From the NCBI GenBank assembly GCA_024235915.1, contig JACKLO010000008.1, positions 62,001 to 126,000 on the forward strand: DNA of 64,000 nucleotides, written 5' to 3'. This document shows, piece after piece, positions 16,070 through 25,068 of this stretch. The translations under genes were made by a program, and so were the position numbers. The notes below the pieces were generated by a model, which saw only the letters and a program-made list of their open reading frames with translations, did not search any database and had not been told where the DNA came from. The stretch comes from Burkholderiaceae bacterium (lineage in GTDB: Bacteria > Pseudomonadota > Gammaproteobacteria > Burkholderiales > Burkholderiaceae_C). Within the stretch, counting starts at the first letter, position 1. Each line of letters begins with the position of its first letter.

Positions 16070-19006
16070 TCAGAGGGTTCGGGCGACTTCCTTGATTTCG
16101 AAGAACTCCAACTGGTCGCCTTCCTTGATGTCGGTGACGTTCTTCAACTTGATGCCGCACTCGAAGCCTTCCTTGACCTCGCGCACGTCGTCCTTGAAGC
16201 GGCGGACACCTTCCACCTCGCCGGTGTAGATGACCACGTTGTCGCGCAGCAGGCGGAAGCGCGCATCGCGGCGCACCACACCCGCGGTGACCATGGAGCC
16301 GGCCACCGTGCCGATCTTGCTGGCCACGAACACGGTGCGGATCTCGGCCGTGCCGATGACTTCCTCGCGCTGTTCCGGCGCCAGCATGCCGGCCATCGCT
16401 GCCTTCACATCGTCCACCGCGTCGTAGATGATGTTGTAGTAGCGGATGTCGACGCCGTTGCCCTCGGCCACCTTGCGCGCATTGGCGTCGGCACGGGTGT
16501 TGAACCCGATGACCACGGCCTTGGACGCGATGGCGAGGTTGATGTCGCTTTCGCTGATGCCACCGACGGCCGCGTGCACGATCTGCACCTTGACCTCGGC
16601 CGTGCTGAGCTTGAGCAGGCTCTGCGACAGCGCCTCCTGCGAGCCCTGCACGTCGGCCTTGATGATCAGCGGCAGCGACTGCGCCTGGCCTTCGCCCATG
16701 CTGTCGAACATGTTCTCCAGCTTGGCGGCCTGCTGCTTGGCCAGCTTCACGTCGCGGTACTTGCCCTGGCGGAAGGTGGCGATCTCGCGCGCCCGGCGCT
16801 CGTCGGACAGGACCATGAAGGCATCGCCGGCGGCGGGCACCTCGGTGAGGCCCTGGATCTCCACCGGGATCGACGGGCCCGCCTCTTCGGCAGGGGCACC
16901 GTCCTCGTCGATCATCGCGCGCACCCGGCCGTAGCTGCTGCCGGCCAGCACGACGTCGCCCTTGCGCAGCGTGCCGCTCTGCACCAGCACCGTGGCCACC
17001 GGGCCGCGGCCCTTGTCCAGGCGTGCTTCGATGACCAGGCCCTTGGCGGCGGCGTCCACCGGCGCGGTGAGTTCCAGCACCTCGGCCTGCAGCAGCACCT
17101 GCTCGAGCAGGTCGTCGATGCCCTGGCCGGTCTTGGCCGACACGCCGACGAAGGGCGAGTCACCGCCGAAGTCCTCGGGCACGACTTCCTCGGCCACGAG
17201 TTCGCTCTTCAGGCGCTCGAGGTTGGCCTCGGGCTTGTCGATCTTGTTCATCGCCACCACGATGGGCACGCCGGCCGCCTTCGCGTGGTGGATGGCTTCC
17301 TTGGTCTGCGGCATCACGCCGTCGTCAGCCGCCACCACCAGGATGACGATGTCGGTGGCTGCGGCACCGCGCGCCCGCATGGCCGTGAAGGCCTCGTGAC
17401 CCGGGGTGTCGAGGAAGGTGATCATCCCGCGGTCGGTCTCGACGTGGTACGCGCCGATGTGCTGCGTGATGCCACCGGCTTCGCCGGAGGCCACGCGCGA
17501 GGCGCGGATCTTGTCCAGCAGCGAGGTCTTGCCGTGGTCGACGTGGCCCATGACGGTGACCACCGGGGCGCGCGGCAGCGCCTCGGCCGCGTCGGCCGCT
17601 GCGGTTTCCTCTTCGGTGAAGGCTTCCGGGTCGTCCAGCTTGGCGGCCAGCGCCTTGTGCCCCATTTCCTCGACGACGATCATCGCCGTCTCCTGGTCGA
17701 GCTGCTGGTTGATGGTGACCATCTGGCCCAGCTTCATCATCTGCTTGATGACTTCGCTGGCCTTCACGCTCATCTTGTGCGCCAGGTCGGCCACCGAGAT
17801 GGTTTCCGGCACGTGCACTTCCTGCGCCACGAACTCGGCCGGCGCCACGAAGCCACTGCCACCCCGGTCGTCACCACGCCCGCGGCCGCCACCCTTGGGC
17901 GAACGCCAGCCGGCGCGGCCGCCAGCACCACCGCCGGTGTCGCCGCGGGTCTTCAGACCACGCTTCTTGGCGGCATCGTCGGCCCAGCTGGAACTGAGCT
18001 TCTCGGATTTGACCTGCTTCTTGTCGCCCGGCTTGGCCGCCGCGCCGGCCGCCGCACCCGGGGCCGTCTTCGGCTTGTGGATGGTGCCGGTGATCGCTTC
18101 CTTGGCCGCCGGCTTGGGCTCTTCGGGCTTCTTGGCCACCAGCACCTTGCGCGGCTGCGACATCATGGCGCGGATGGCCGCAGCCTCGGCCTCGGCGGCC
18201 TTGCGGCGCTTTTCCAGATCGGCCTGACGCTGGGCCTCTTCCGACGCCACGCCGGACTTCACGCGGCGCAGTGCCGGCTTGGCGGCTTCTGCCGGGGCCG
18301 CTGCCGCCTTCTCCTCGGCCTTGTCCTCGGCCTTGGGGGCCGCTTCGGCGGCGGCAGCCTGCGCCGCTTCAGCCCGCGCCGGCGCAGCAGCCGGCTCGGC
18401 CGGCGCGGGGGCCGGGGCCGGCGCCGCGGCGGCAGCGCGAGCCTGGTTGGCCAGCGCAGCTTCCGCCTCCGCCGCTGCCTTGGCATCGGCCAGGGCCTTC
18501 GCTTCGGCGGCCGCCTTGGCTTCCGCTTCGGCACGTTCACGGGCCACGCGCTCGGCCTCCTCGCGCTGGCGGCGCTGTTCGGCGAGCTCTTCTTCCTGGC
18601 GGCGCAGTTCCTCGGCCTGGGCCTTGGCCTCGGCTTCGCGGCGCTCGAGTTCAGCCTCGGCCGCTGCGGCTTCGGCCGCCGCTTCGTCCACGCCCGGGGT
18701 GTCGTCGCGCTTGACGAACACGCGCTTCTTGCGCACCTCCACCTGGATGGTGCGGTTGCGCCCCGACGAGTCGGCCTGCTTGATTTCGGTGGTCGACTTG
18801 CGCGTGATGGTGATCTTCTTGCGCTCGCCGCCAGCGGCCGTGCCGTGTGCGTTGCGCAGGTACTCCAGCAGACGCTCCTTGTCGGCGTCGGTGAGTGCGT
18901 CGTCAGGCGACTGCTTGGGCACGCCTGCCGAGGCCAACTGCTCGATCAGCGCGGCGGTCGGGCGCTTGAGCTGCTCGGCGAACTGTGCAACGGTGGTGAC
19001 GGCCAT
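16070..19006 (-). CDS. infB: Translation initiation factor IF-2
   Basis: 978 residues. N-terminal IF2 domain (AVTTVAQFAEQLKRPTAALI), then a second N-domain segment, a long charged Ala/Glu/Lys linker (about 120-300), a Gly/Arg-rich patch (about 360-385) and another IF2_N-type module. The GTPase domain follows: GHVDHGKTSLLDKI, DTPGHEAFTAM, NKIDKP and SAKTGQGID. C-terminal domains bind initiator tRNA. It lies between nusA and rbfA. Confidence 0.98.
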   Translation of the reverse strand: MAVTTVAQFAEQLKRPTAALIEQLASAGVPKQSPDDALTDADKERLLEYLRNAHGTAAGGERKKITITRKSTTEIKQADSSGRNRTIQVEVRKKRVFVKRDDTPGVDEAAAEAAAAEAELERREAEAKAQAEELRRQEEELAEQRRQREEAERVARERAEAEAKAAAEAKALADAKAAAEAEAALANQARAAAAAPAPAPAPAEPAAAPARAEAAQAAAAEAAPKAEDKAEEKAAAAPAEAAKPALRRVKSGVASEEAQRQADLEKRRKAAEAEAAAIRAMMSQPRKVLVAKKPEEPKPAAKEAITGTIHKPKTAPGAAAGAAAKPGDKKQVKSEKLSSSWADDAAKKRGLKTRGDTGGGAGGRAGWRSPKGGGRGRGDDRGGSGFVAPAEFVAQEVHVPETISVADLAHKMSVKASEVIKQMMKLGQMVTINQQLDQETAMIVVEEMGHKALAAKLDDPEAFTEEETAAADAAEALPRAPVVTVMGHVDHGKTSLLDKIRASRVASGEAGGITQHIGAYHVETDRGMITFLDTPGHEAFTAMRARGAAATDIVILVVAADDGVMPQTKEAIHHAKAAGVPIVVAMNKIDKPEANLERLKSELVAEEVVPEDFGGDSPFVGVSAKTGQGIDDLLEQVLLQAEVLELTAPVDAAAKGLVIEARLDKGRGPVATVLVQSGTLRKGDVVLAGSSYGRVRAMIDEDGAPAEEAGPSIPVEIQGLTEVPAAGDAFMVLSDERRAREIATFRQGKYRDVKLAKQQAAKLENMFDSMGEGQAQSLPLIIKADVQGSQEALSQSLLKLSTAEVKVQIVHAAVGGISESDINLAIASKAVVIGFNTRADANARKVAEGNGVDIRYYNIIYDAVDDVKAAMAGMLAPEQREEVIGTAEIRTVFVASKIGTVAGSMVTAGVVRRDARFRLLRDNVVIYTGEVEGVRRFKDDVREVKEGFECGIKLKNVTDIKEGDQLEFFEIKEVARTL

Positions 19007-19064
19007 GTATCTGTTTTCCTTGGGTGCTGCGGACGGCGACGTGTACAGGAGCGGGCTCCGGCGC

Positions 19065-20543
19065 TCAGGCAGTGAACCAGTGTTCGCGCGCCTTCATGAT
19101 CAGGGCGCGGGCCTGTTCTTCATCGATGCCCGTCATCTCGGTGAGCTCGTCGACCGCAAGGTCGGCCAGGTCGTCGCGGGTGTGGATGCCGCCATCGGCG
19201 AGCTTGGCGATGATCTCGGGGGTCAGGCCCTCGAGGTCGCGCAGGTCCTGTGAGACTTCCTCGACCTTTTCCTCACGCTCGATCTCCAGCGTCAGCAGTG
19301 CGTCCTTGGCGCGGGTGCGCAGCTCGTTGATGGTGTCCTCGTCGAAGGACTCGATCTCGAGCATCTCCTGCAGCGGCACGTAGGCCACTTCTTCCAGGCT
19401 GGTGAAGCCTTCGGCGATCAGGATGTCGGCCACTTCCTCGTCGACGTCCAGCTTGTCGACGAAGAGCTTGCGCACCGAGTCGCTCTCCTCGGCCTGCTTG
19501 GCCTGGGATTCCTCGGCGGTCATGATGTTGATGCGCCAGCCGGTGAGTTCCGATGCCAGCCGCACGTTCTGGCCGCCGCGGCCGATGGCGATGGCGAGGT
19601 TCTCCTCGTCGACCACCACGTCCATGGCGTGCCGCTCTTCGTCGACCACGATGCTGACCACGTTCGCCGGCGCCAGCGCACCGATGACGAACTGCGCCGG
19701 GTCTTCGGACCACAGCACGATGTCCACGCGCTCGCCGGCGAGTTCGTTGGTGACGCCATTGACTCGGGAACCCCGCACACCGACACAGGTGCCGATGGGG
19801 TCCACGCGACGGTCGTGGCTGACCACGGCGATCTTGGCGCGGCTGCCGGAATCCCGGGCGCAGCTCTTGATCTCCAGAAGGCCCTGCTCGATTTCCGGCA
19901 CTTCCTGCGCGAAGAGTTCGATCATGAAGCCCGGCGCGCTGCGGCTGAGCATGATCTGCGGGCCGCGCTGGGTGGGGTCGACGCCGAGGATGAAGGCACG
20001 CACGCGGTCGCCCGAGCGCAGGTTCTCCTTCGGGATCATCTCGTTGCGGCGCAGGCGCCCTTCGACACGGCCGCTCTCGACGATGATGTCGCCCTTGTCC
20101 AGGCGCTTGACCGTGCCGACCATGATCTTCTCGCCGCGCGAGAGGAAGTCGTTGAGCAGCTGCTCACGCTCGGCGTCACGGATCTTCTGCAGGATCACCT
20201 GCTTGGCCGCCTGGGCGCCGATGCGGCCGATGGGCACCGAGTCAACCGCCTCCTCGATGTAATCGCCTTCCTCGATGTCGGGGATCTGCTCCTTGGCTTC
20301 GAAGAGCAGGATCTCGGCGTCGGGGATCTGCAGGCCGGCATCGTCCGGCACCACGTGCCAGCGGCGGAAGGTCTCGTATTCGCCGGTGTCCCGGTCGACC
20401 GCGACCCGGATGTCCACTTCGCCACCGTGCAGCTTCTTGGTGGCCGACGCCAGCGCGGCCTCCACCGCGCCGAAGACGACATCGCGTTCCACGCTCTTTT
20501 CGCGGGAAATCGCCTCCACCAGCATCAGCATCTCGCGGTTCAT
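19065..20543 (-). CDS. nusA: Transcription termination/antitermination factor NusA
   Basis: 492 residues from the ATG at 20543. N-terminal RNA-polymerase-binding domain (MNREMLMLVEAISREKSVER), S1 domain (GTVKRLDKGDIIVESG), two KH domains (PIGTCVGVRGSRVNGV; AIGRGGQNVRLASELTG) and a C-terminal acidic repeat region with helix-hairpin-helix segments. The ATG overlaps the rimP stop (ATGA). In other bacteria NusA controls read-through in its own operon leader; the leader terminator at 21173-21199 fits such a loop. Confidence 0.98.
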   Translation of the reverse strand: MNREMLMLVEAISREKSVERDVVFGAVEAALASATKKLHGGEVDIRVAVDRDTGEYETFRRWHVVPDDAGLQIPDAEILLFEAKEQIPDIEEGDYIEEAVDSVPIGRIGAQAAKQVILQKIRDAEREQLLNDFLSRGEKIMVGTVKRLDKGDIIVESGRVEGRLRRNEMIPKENLRSGDRVRAFILGVDPTQRGPQIMLSRSAPGFMIELFAQEVPEIEQGLLEIKSCARDSGSRAKIAVVSHDRRVDPIGTCVGVRGSRVNGVTNELAGERVDIVLWSEDPAQFVIGALAPANVVSIVVDEERHAMDVVVDEENLAIAIGRGGQNVRLASELTGWRINIMTAEESQAKQAEESDSVRKLFVDKLDVDEEVADILIAEGFTSLEEVAYVPLQEMLEIESFDEDTINELRTRAKDALLTLEIEREEKVEEVSQDLRDLEGLTPEIIAKLADGGIHTRDDLADLAVDELTEMTGIDEEQARALIMKAREHWFTA

Positions 20544-21160
20544 TGGTCCTGCTCTCCATTCAGCGCGGCATCTGCTGCGGGTGCCGCGTTGTTGACATCG
20601 GGGTTCTTGCGCCGGCCCTTGAAATCCACCACCGGCACGAGATGCATCTCGCGCACCTCGTCGTAGCGGAAGTCCAGAGCCAGGGTGTTCTTGTTCTCGG
20701 TGATCTCGAGCCGCCAGTCGTCGCCGTGGGGTTGCAGCACGCCGGTCCAGTGCTTGCGGTTCTCGAACGGCAGCTTGAGCGTCAGGCTCACGGCCTGGCC
20801 GGCGAAGCGGCGCCAATGGGCTTCGGTCTTGAGCGGCCGGTCGAGCCCTGGCGAGGACACTTCGAGCCGTGCGTAGTCCAGCCCGGAGACCTCCAGCGCC
20901 AACTGCAGCTGACGGGTCACGCGCTCGCAGTCTTCCACGGTGATGAATTCACCGGTGTCGGGCATGCCCGGCGTGCCATAGACTTGACCTGGCAGGCGGT
21001 CGATCGTCACGCGCAGCAGCCCGCGCGCCAGGCGCTCCACGTCCACCAGGTCGTAACCCAACCCGGTGACGGTGCGCTCGATGGCGTCGCTGGAACGGCC
21101 TGCAGTTCCAGATGCGTTTGCGGCCGCGCTGGCAGGTGACGTCGACGGTTCAGTGCTCAA
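20540..21160 (-). CDS. rimP: Ribosome maturation factor RimP
   Basis: About 206 residues; assists 30S subunit assembly. The core begins at IERTVTGLGYDLVDVERLA and contains EVSSPGLDRPLKTEAHWRRFAG and a C-terminal SH3-like part. The only plausible start is TTG at 21160, 12 nt downstream of the leader terminator's T-run and without a strong ribosome-binding site. The 25-residue serine/alanine-rich N-terminus is unlike the compact family start, so the true start is less certain than the gene. First gene of the nusA operon. Confidence 0.92.
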   Translation of the reverse strand: MSTEPSTSPASAAANASGTAGRSSDAIERTVTGLGYDLVDVERLARGLLRVTIDRLPGQVYGTPGMPDTGEFITVEDCERVTRQLQLALEVSGLDYARLEVSSPGLDRPLKTEAHWRRFAGQAVSLTLKLPFENRKHWTGVLQPHGDDWRLEITENKNTLALDFRYDEVREMHLVPVVDFKGRRKNPDVNNAAPAADAALNGEQDQ

Positions 21161-21172
21161 AAAGACTCGCGC

Positions 21173-21199
21173 AAAAAAAAAGGGCAGGTGAGCCCGCCC
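21173..21199 (-). terminator. Intrinsic terminator in the rimP-nusA-infB leader
   Basis: On the minus strand a 7-bp stem (21199-21193 with 21188-21182, one G-T pair, loop CTCA) is followed directly by nine T residues (21181-21173). It lies downstream of the promoter at 21267-21239 and upstream of the rimP start at 21160, so it would end transcripts before the operon unless read through. Confidence 0.8.
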
Positions 21200-21204
21200 A
21201 GGTC

Positions 21205-21226
21205 AGATTGACGCTGTTGTCAATCT
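21205..21226 (-). promoter_or_regulatory. First leader hairpin of the rimP operon
   Basis: Perfect 8-bp stem AGATTGAC/GTCAATCT with a 6-nt loop, between the promoter and the leader terminator. Candidate pause or factor-binding hairpin. It does not compete with the terminator stem by simple pairing. Confidence 0.55.
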
Positions 21227-21238
21227 CGGGAAACGTGC

Positions 21239-21267
21239 ATTATAGCCACGGGTTCTGGGCCCTGCAA
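21239..21267 (-). promoter_or_regulatory. Sigma70 promoter of the rimP-nusA-infB operon
   Basis: On the minus strand TTGCAG (21267-21262) and TATAAT (21244-21239) are separated by 17 bp, a near-consensus sigma70 promoter. Transcription should start near 21232, leaving a leader of about 70 nt before rimP. Confidence 0.78.
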
Positions 21268-21348
21268 GCAGGGTCCGTGCCCAGAACGGCCCGGGCCGCG
21301 CCCCGTGCCAGAATGCCGGCCCCACCGACCACCAAGAGACCAAGAACC

Positions 21349-22137
21349 ATGGGATTCCTTGCCGGCAAGCGCCTGCTCATCACCGGCGTGCTGTCCAACC
21401 GCTCCATCGCCTACGGCATCGCCCGCGCCTGCCACCGCGAAGGCGCCGAACTGGCCTTCAGCTACGTCGGCGAGCGCTTCAAGGACCGCATCACCGAGTT
21501 CGCCAAGGAATTCGGCTCCGACATGGTCTACGACTGCGACGTCGGCGACGATGCCCAGATCGAAAAGCTGTTCGCGGACCTCGGCGAACGCTGGCCTGAG
21601 TTCGACGGCTTCGTGCACGCCATCGCGTTTGCACCCCGCGAAGCCATCGCCGGCGATTTCCTGGACGGACTCAGCCGCGAGGCCTACCGCACGGCGCACG
21701 AGATCTCGGCCTACAGCTTCCCAGCGATGGCCAAGGCCGCCCTGCCGCGCCTGCGCCCGGGCGCGGCCCTGCTGACGCTGAGCTACCTGGGCGCCATGCG
21801 CTACGTGCCCAACTACAACACCATGGGCCTGGCCAAGGCGTCGCTGGAAAGCAGCGTGCGCTTCCTGGCCCACAGCGTGGGGCCGCGCGGTGTGCGGGTC
21901 AACGCCATCAGCGCCGGGCCGATCAAGACGCTGGCGGCTTCCGGCATCAAGGACTTCGGCAAGCTGCTGAACGCCTTCGCCGCCACCACCCCCATCCGCC
22001 GCGCGATCACGATCGACGACGTGGGCAACACCGCCGCCTTCCTGCTGTCGGACCTGTCCGGCGGCATCAGTGCCGAGGTGATCTACGTGGACGGTGGTTT
22101 CAGCCACGTCGCCATCGCCGACCCGGCGATCGGCTGA
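21349..22137 (+). CDS. fabI: Enoyl-[acyl-carrier-protein] reductase FabI
   Basis: 262 residues from the ATG at 21349. NADH-dependent last step of fatty-acid elongation. Family marks: GKRLLITGVLSNRSIAYGIA at the N-terminus, the Tyr/Lys active site within YVPNYNTMGLAKASLE, and the RVNAISAGPIKTLAASGIKDF segment. Divergent from the rimP operon. No clear sigma70 box was identified for this direction. Confidence 0.97.
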   Translation: MGFLAGKRLLITGVLSNRSIAYGIARACHREGAELAFSYVGERFKDRITEFAKEFGSDMVYDCDVGDDAQIEKLFADLGERWPEFDGFVHAIAFAPREAIAGDFLDGLSREAYRTAHEISAYSFPAMAKAALPRLRPGAALLTLSYLGAMRYVPNYNTMGLAKASLESSVRFLAHSVGPRGVRVNAISAGPIKTLAASGIKDFGKLLNAFAATTPIRRAITIDDVGNTAAFLLSDLSGGISAEVIYVDGGFSHVAIADPAIG

Positions 22138-22225
22138 CACCCGGCCGCCCTGCGCGAAGCGGCCCCGGCGGCCGCAATGCGCAGCGGCGGCCAGGGCCTC
22201 GCGTGCGCGTTCGGTCTATCAGCGT

Positions 22226-24493
22226 TCAGGCGCGCACGCAATCCACGTAGTAGCGGCGCTCGCCGCCAGCGCCCTCCTCCTCCACCAGACCGTGCACGTC
22301 GGTGGCAAACCCTGGGAAGCTGGCGTTGAACTCGCGCGCGAACTTCAGGTACTGCACGATCTTGCGATTGAAGACCTCGCCCGGGATCAGCAACGGAATA
22401 CCCGGCGGGTAAGGCGTCAACAGGCTGGTGGTGATGCGCCCCTCCAGTGCGTCGATCGGCACGCGCTCGGTCTCGCGGTGGGCGATCTTGGCGTAGGCGT
22501 CGCTGGGCTTCATCGCCGGGTGCAGTTCCGAGAGGTACATCTCGGTGGTCAGCCGTGCGATGTCGCCCTTGGCGTAGGCCTCGTGGATGGCCTGGCTGAG
22601 GTCGCGCAGGCCCATGCGCTCGTACATCGGGTGCTGGGCCACGAACTCCGGCAGGATGCGCCACAGCGGCTGGTTGCGGTCGTAGTCGTCCTTGAACTGC
22701 TGCAGCGCCGTCAGCATCGTGTTCCAGCGGCCCTTGGTGATGCCGATGGTGAACATGATGAAGAGCGAGTACAGCCCGGTCTTCTCGACCACCACGCCGT
22801 GCTCGGCCAGGAACTTGGTCAGGATGCTCGCCGGAATCCCGGTCTTCGCGAAGCGGCCATTGACGTCCAGCCCCGGCGTGATGATCGTGCTCTTGATGGG
22901 GTCGAGCATGTTGAAGCCGCGCGCCAGCTTGCCGAAGCCGTGCCAGTTGCCGGCCTTGCCTGCGCCACCCAGGATCCAGTCGGCCGACTGCCCGATGCCC
23001 TCCGAGGTGAGCTTGTCCGGCCCCCAGACCTTGAACCACCAGTCGTCGGCGTAGTCCTTCTCGACCTTGCGCATGGCGCGGCGGAAGTCCAGTGCCTCCT
23101 TGATGCTCTCTTCCACCAGGGCCGTGCCACCGGGCGGCTCCATCATCGCCGCGGCCACATCGCAGCTGGCGATGATGGCGTACTGCGGGCTGGTGCTGGT
23201 GTGCATCAGGTAGGCCTCGTTGAAGAGGTGCCGATCCAGCTTCACCGTCTGCGAGTCCTGCACCAGCACCTGGCTGGCCTGGCTGAGGCCGGCCAGCAGC
23301 TTGTGCGTGCTCTGCGTCGCGTAGACCATGGCCTTCTCCGGCCGCGCGCGCTTCTTGCCCATGGCGTGGAAGCTGCCGTAGAACGGATGGAACGCCGCGT
23401 GCGGCAGCCAGGCCTCGTCGAAGTGCAGCGTGTCGACGTAGCCGTCGAGCTTGGACTTGATGGTCTCGGTGTTGTAGAGCACACCGTCGTACGTGCTCTG
23501 CGTCAGCGTCAGGATGCGCGGCTTGACCTTCTTCGCGTCCACGCCCTTGAGCAGCGGGTTGGCCGCGATCTTGCGCTGGATGGCTTCAGGCGTGAACTCG
23601 CTCTCCGGGATCGGGCCGATGATGCCGTAGTGGTTGCGCGTGGGCGGCAGGAAGACCGGCACCGCGCCGGTCATGATGATGCTGTGCAGGATGCTCTTGT
23701 GGCAGTTGCGGTCGACCACCACCACGTCGCCCGGCGCCACCGTGTGGTGCCAGACCATCTTGTTGCTGGTGCTGGTGCCGTTGGTGACGAAGAAGCAGTG
23801 GTCGGCATTGAAGATGCGCGCCGCATTGCGCTCGCTCTGCGCCACCGGGCCAGTGTGGTCGAGCAGCTGGCCGAGCTCCTCCACCGCATTGCAGACGTCG
23901 GCGCGCAGCATGTTCTCGCCGAAGAACTGGTGGAACATCTGCCCCACCGGGCTCTTCAGGAAGGCGACGCCGCCGCTGTGGCCCGGGCAGTGCCAGCTGT
24001 AGGAGCCGTCCTGCGAATACTCCATCAACGCCTTGAAGAACGGCGGCGCCAGACCGTCGAGGTAGGCCTTGGCCTCTCGGATGATGTGGCGGGCCACGAA
24101 CTCCGGCGTGTCCTCGAACATGTGGATGAAGCCGTGCAGTTCACGCAGCACGTCGTTCGGGATGTGCTCGGAGGTGCGCGTCTCGCCATAGATGTAGATC
24201 GGGATGTCCGCGTTCTTGAAGCGGATCTCCTCCACGAAGCGGCGCAGGTTCACCACCACCGGGTCCAGGTCCGGCCCGCCGGAGAACTCGTTGTCGTCGA
24301 TCGACAGGATGAAGGCGCTGGCGCGGCTCTGCTGCTGCGCGAACTGGCTCAGGTCACCATAGCTGGTGACGCCCAGCACCTCGAAACCTTCCTTCTCGAT
24401 GGCCTGCGCCAGTGCGCGGATGCTGAGGCCCGAAGTGTTCTCGGAGCGGTAGTCCTCGTCGATGATGACGATGGGGAAATGAAAGCGCTGCAT
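22226..24493 (-). CDS. Orn/Lys/Arg decarboxylase (large, wing-domain type)
   Basis: 755 residues, PLP-dependent fold-type I. The N-terminal wing/receiver-like domain (MQRFHFPIVIIDEDYRSENT) is followed by the PLP domain with GTSTSNKMVWHHTVAPGD, VVDRNCHKS, the HFDEAW aspartate and the Schiff-base lysine in TQSTHKLLAGLSQ, then the C-terminal domain. Gives a polyamine (cadaverine, agmatine or putrescine) and CO2. Which of lysine, arginine or ornithine is preferred cannot be read reliably. Convergent with fabI; it stands alone. Confidence 0.92.
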   Translation of the reverse strand: MQRFHFPIVIIDEDYRSENTSGLSIRALAQAIEKEGFEVLGVTSYGDLSQFAQQQSRASAFILSIDDNEFSGGPDLDPVVVNLRRFVEEIRFKNADIPIYIYGETRTSEHIPNDVLRELHGFIHMFEDTPEFVARHIIREAKAYLDGLAPPFFKALMEYSQDGSYSWHCPGHSGGVAFLKSPVGQMFHQFFGENMLRADVCNAVEELGQLLDHTGPVAQSERNAARIFNADHCFFVTNGTSTSNKMVWHHTVAPGDVVVVDRNCHKSILHSIIMTGAVPVFLPPTRNHYGIIGPIPESEFTPEAIQRKIAANPLLKGVDAKKVKPRILTLTQSTYDGVLYNTETIKSKLDGYVDTLHFDEAWLPHAAFHPFYGSFHAMGKKRARPEKAMVYATQSTHKLLAGLSQASQVLVQDSQTVKLDRHLFNEAYLMHTSTSPQYAIIASCDVAAAMMEPPGGTALVEESIKEALDFRRAMRKVEKDYADDWWFKVWGPDKLTSEGIGQSADWILGGAGKAGNWHGFGKLARGFNMLDPIKSTIITPGLDVNGRFAKTGIPASILTKFLAEHGVVVEKTGLYSLFIMFTIGITKGRWNTMLTALQQFKDDYDRNQPLWRILPEFVAQHPMYERMGLRDLSQAIHEAYAKGDIARLTTEMYLSELHPAMKPSDAYAKIAHRETERVPIDALEGRITTSLLTPYPPGIPLLIPGEVFNRKIVQYLKFAREFNASFPGFATDVHGLVEEEGAGGERRYYVDCVRA

Positions 24494-24603
24494 GGCCTGG
24501 CCCTGCGTCGGGGGAATGGAAAAGCGCGCAGTGTAGGCGCCGGGTGTGGCCAGCCCGTGTCGCTACACTGAGGCGGTTCCTGGACTGTGCCTTGGAGGCA
24601 ACG

Positions 24604-25035
24604 ATGGCGATCGAAGGGCCGACCTTCTGGTGGGTGCTGGCCGGCACGCTGGTGGCACTCGAACTGGCCACGGGCACGTTCTACCTGCTGATGCTGGCGC
24701 TGGGCGCCGTGGCCGGTGCTCTGGTGGCACATGGCGGCTTCAACGTCAGCGCGCAGATCGTCGCCTCGGCGCTCCTGGGCGCGGCAGCCACGCTGGTGTG
24801 GCACGTCAAGCGCGCCCGCCACCCGCAGTCTGAGCCGGTGCAGTCCAACCGCGATGTGCTGCTGGACATCGGCCAGACGCTGAACGTGGACGACTGGCTG
24901 CCCGACGGCACGGCGCGCGCGCAGTACCGCGGTGCAGCCTGGTCGGTGCGCTTCGCCGGCAGCGGCATGCCGGCACCCGGCAGCCACCGCATCGTCGCCG
25001 TCGACGGCAACGTGCTGTCCGTCACCCCTGCCTGA
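24604..25035 (+). CDS. NfeD-family membrane protein
   Basis: 143 residues from the ATG at 24604. Two or three membrane helices (about 8-65, e.g. FWWVLAGTLVALELATGTFYLLMLALGAV described here in part) and a C-terminal OB-like NfeD domain (QTLNVDDWLPDGTARAQYRG). Works with the SPFH protein encoded 33 nt downstream, a conserved pair involved in membrane-domain organisation or protein quality control. Confidence 0.88.
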   Translation: MAIEGPTFWWVLAGTLVALELATGTFYLLMLALGAVAGALVAHGGFNVSAQIVASALLGAAATLVWHVKRARHPQSEPVQSNRDVLLDIGQTLNVDDWLPDGTARAQYRGAAWSVRFAGSGMPAPGSHRIVAVDGNVLSVTPA

Positions 25036-25068
25036 ACGCCCCATCGACCACGTCACACGCCTCACACC

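Noticed and set aside
22138..22225. Terminator between convergent fabI and the decarboxylase gene
   Set aside because: GC-rich partial dyads exist but none forms a clean stem with a T-run.
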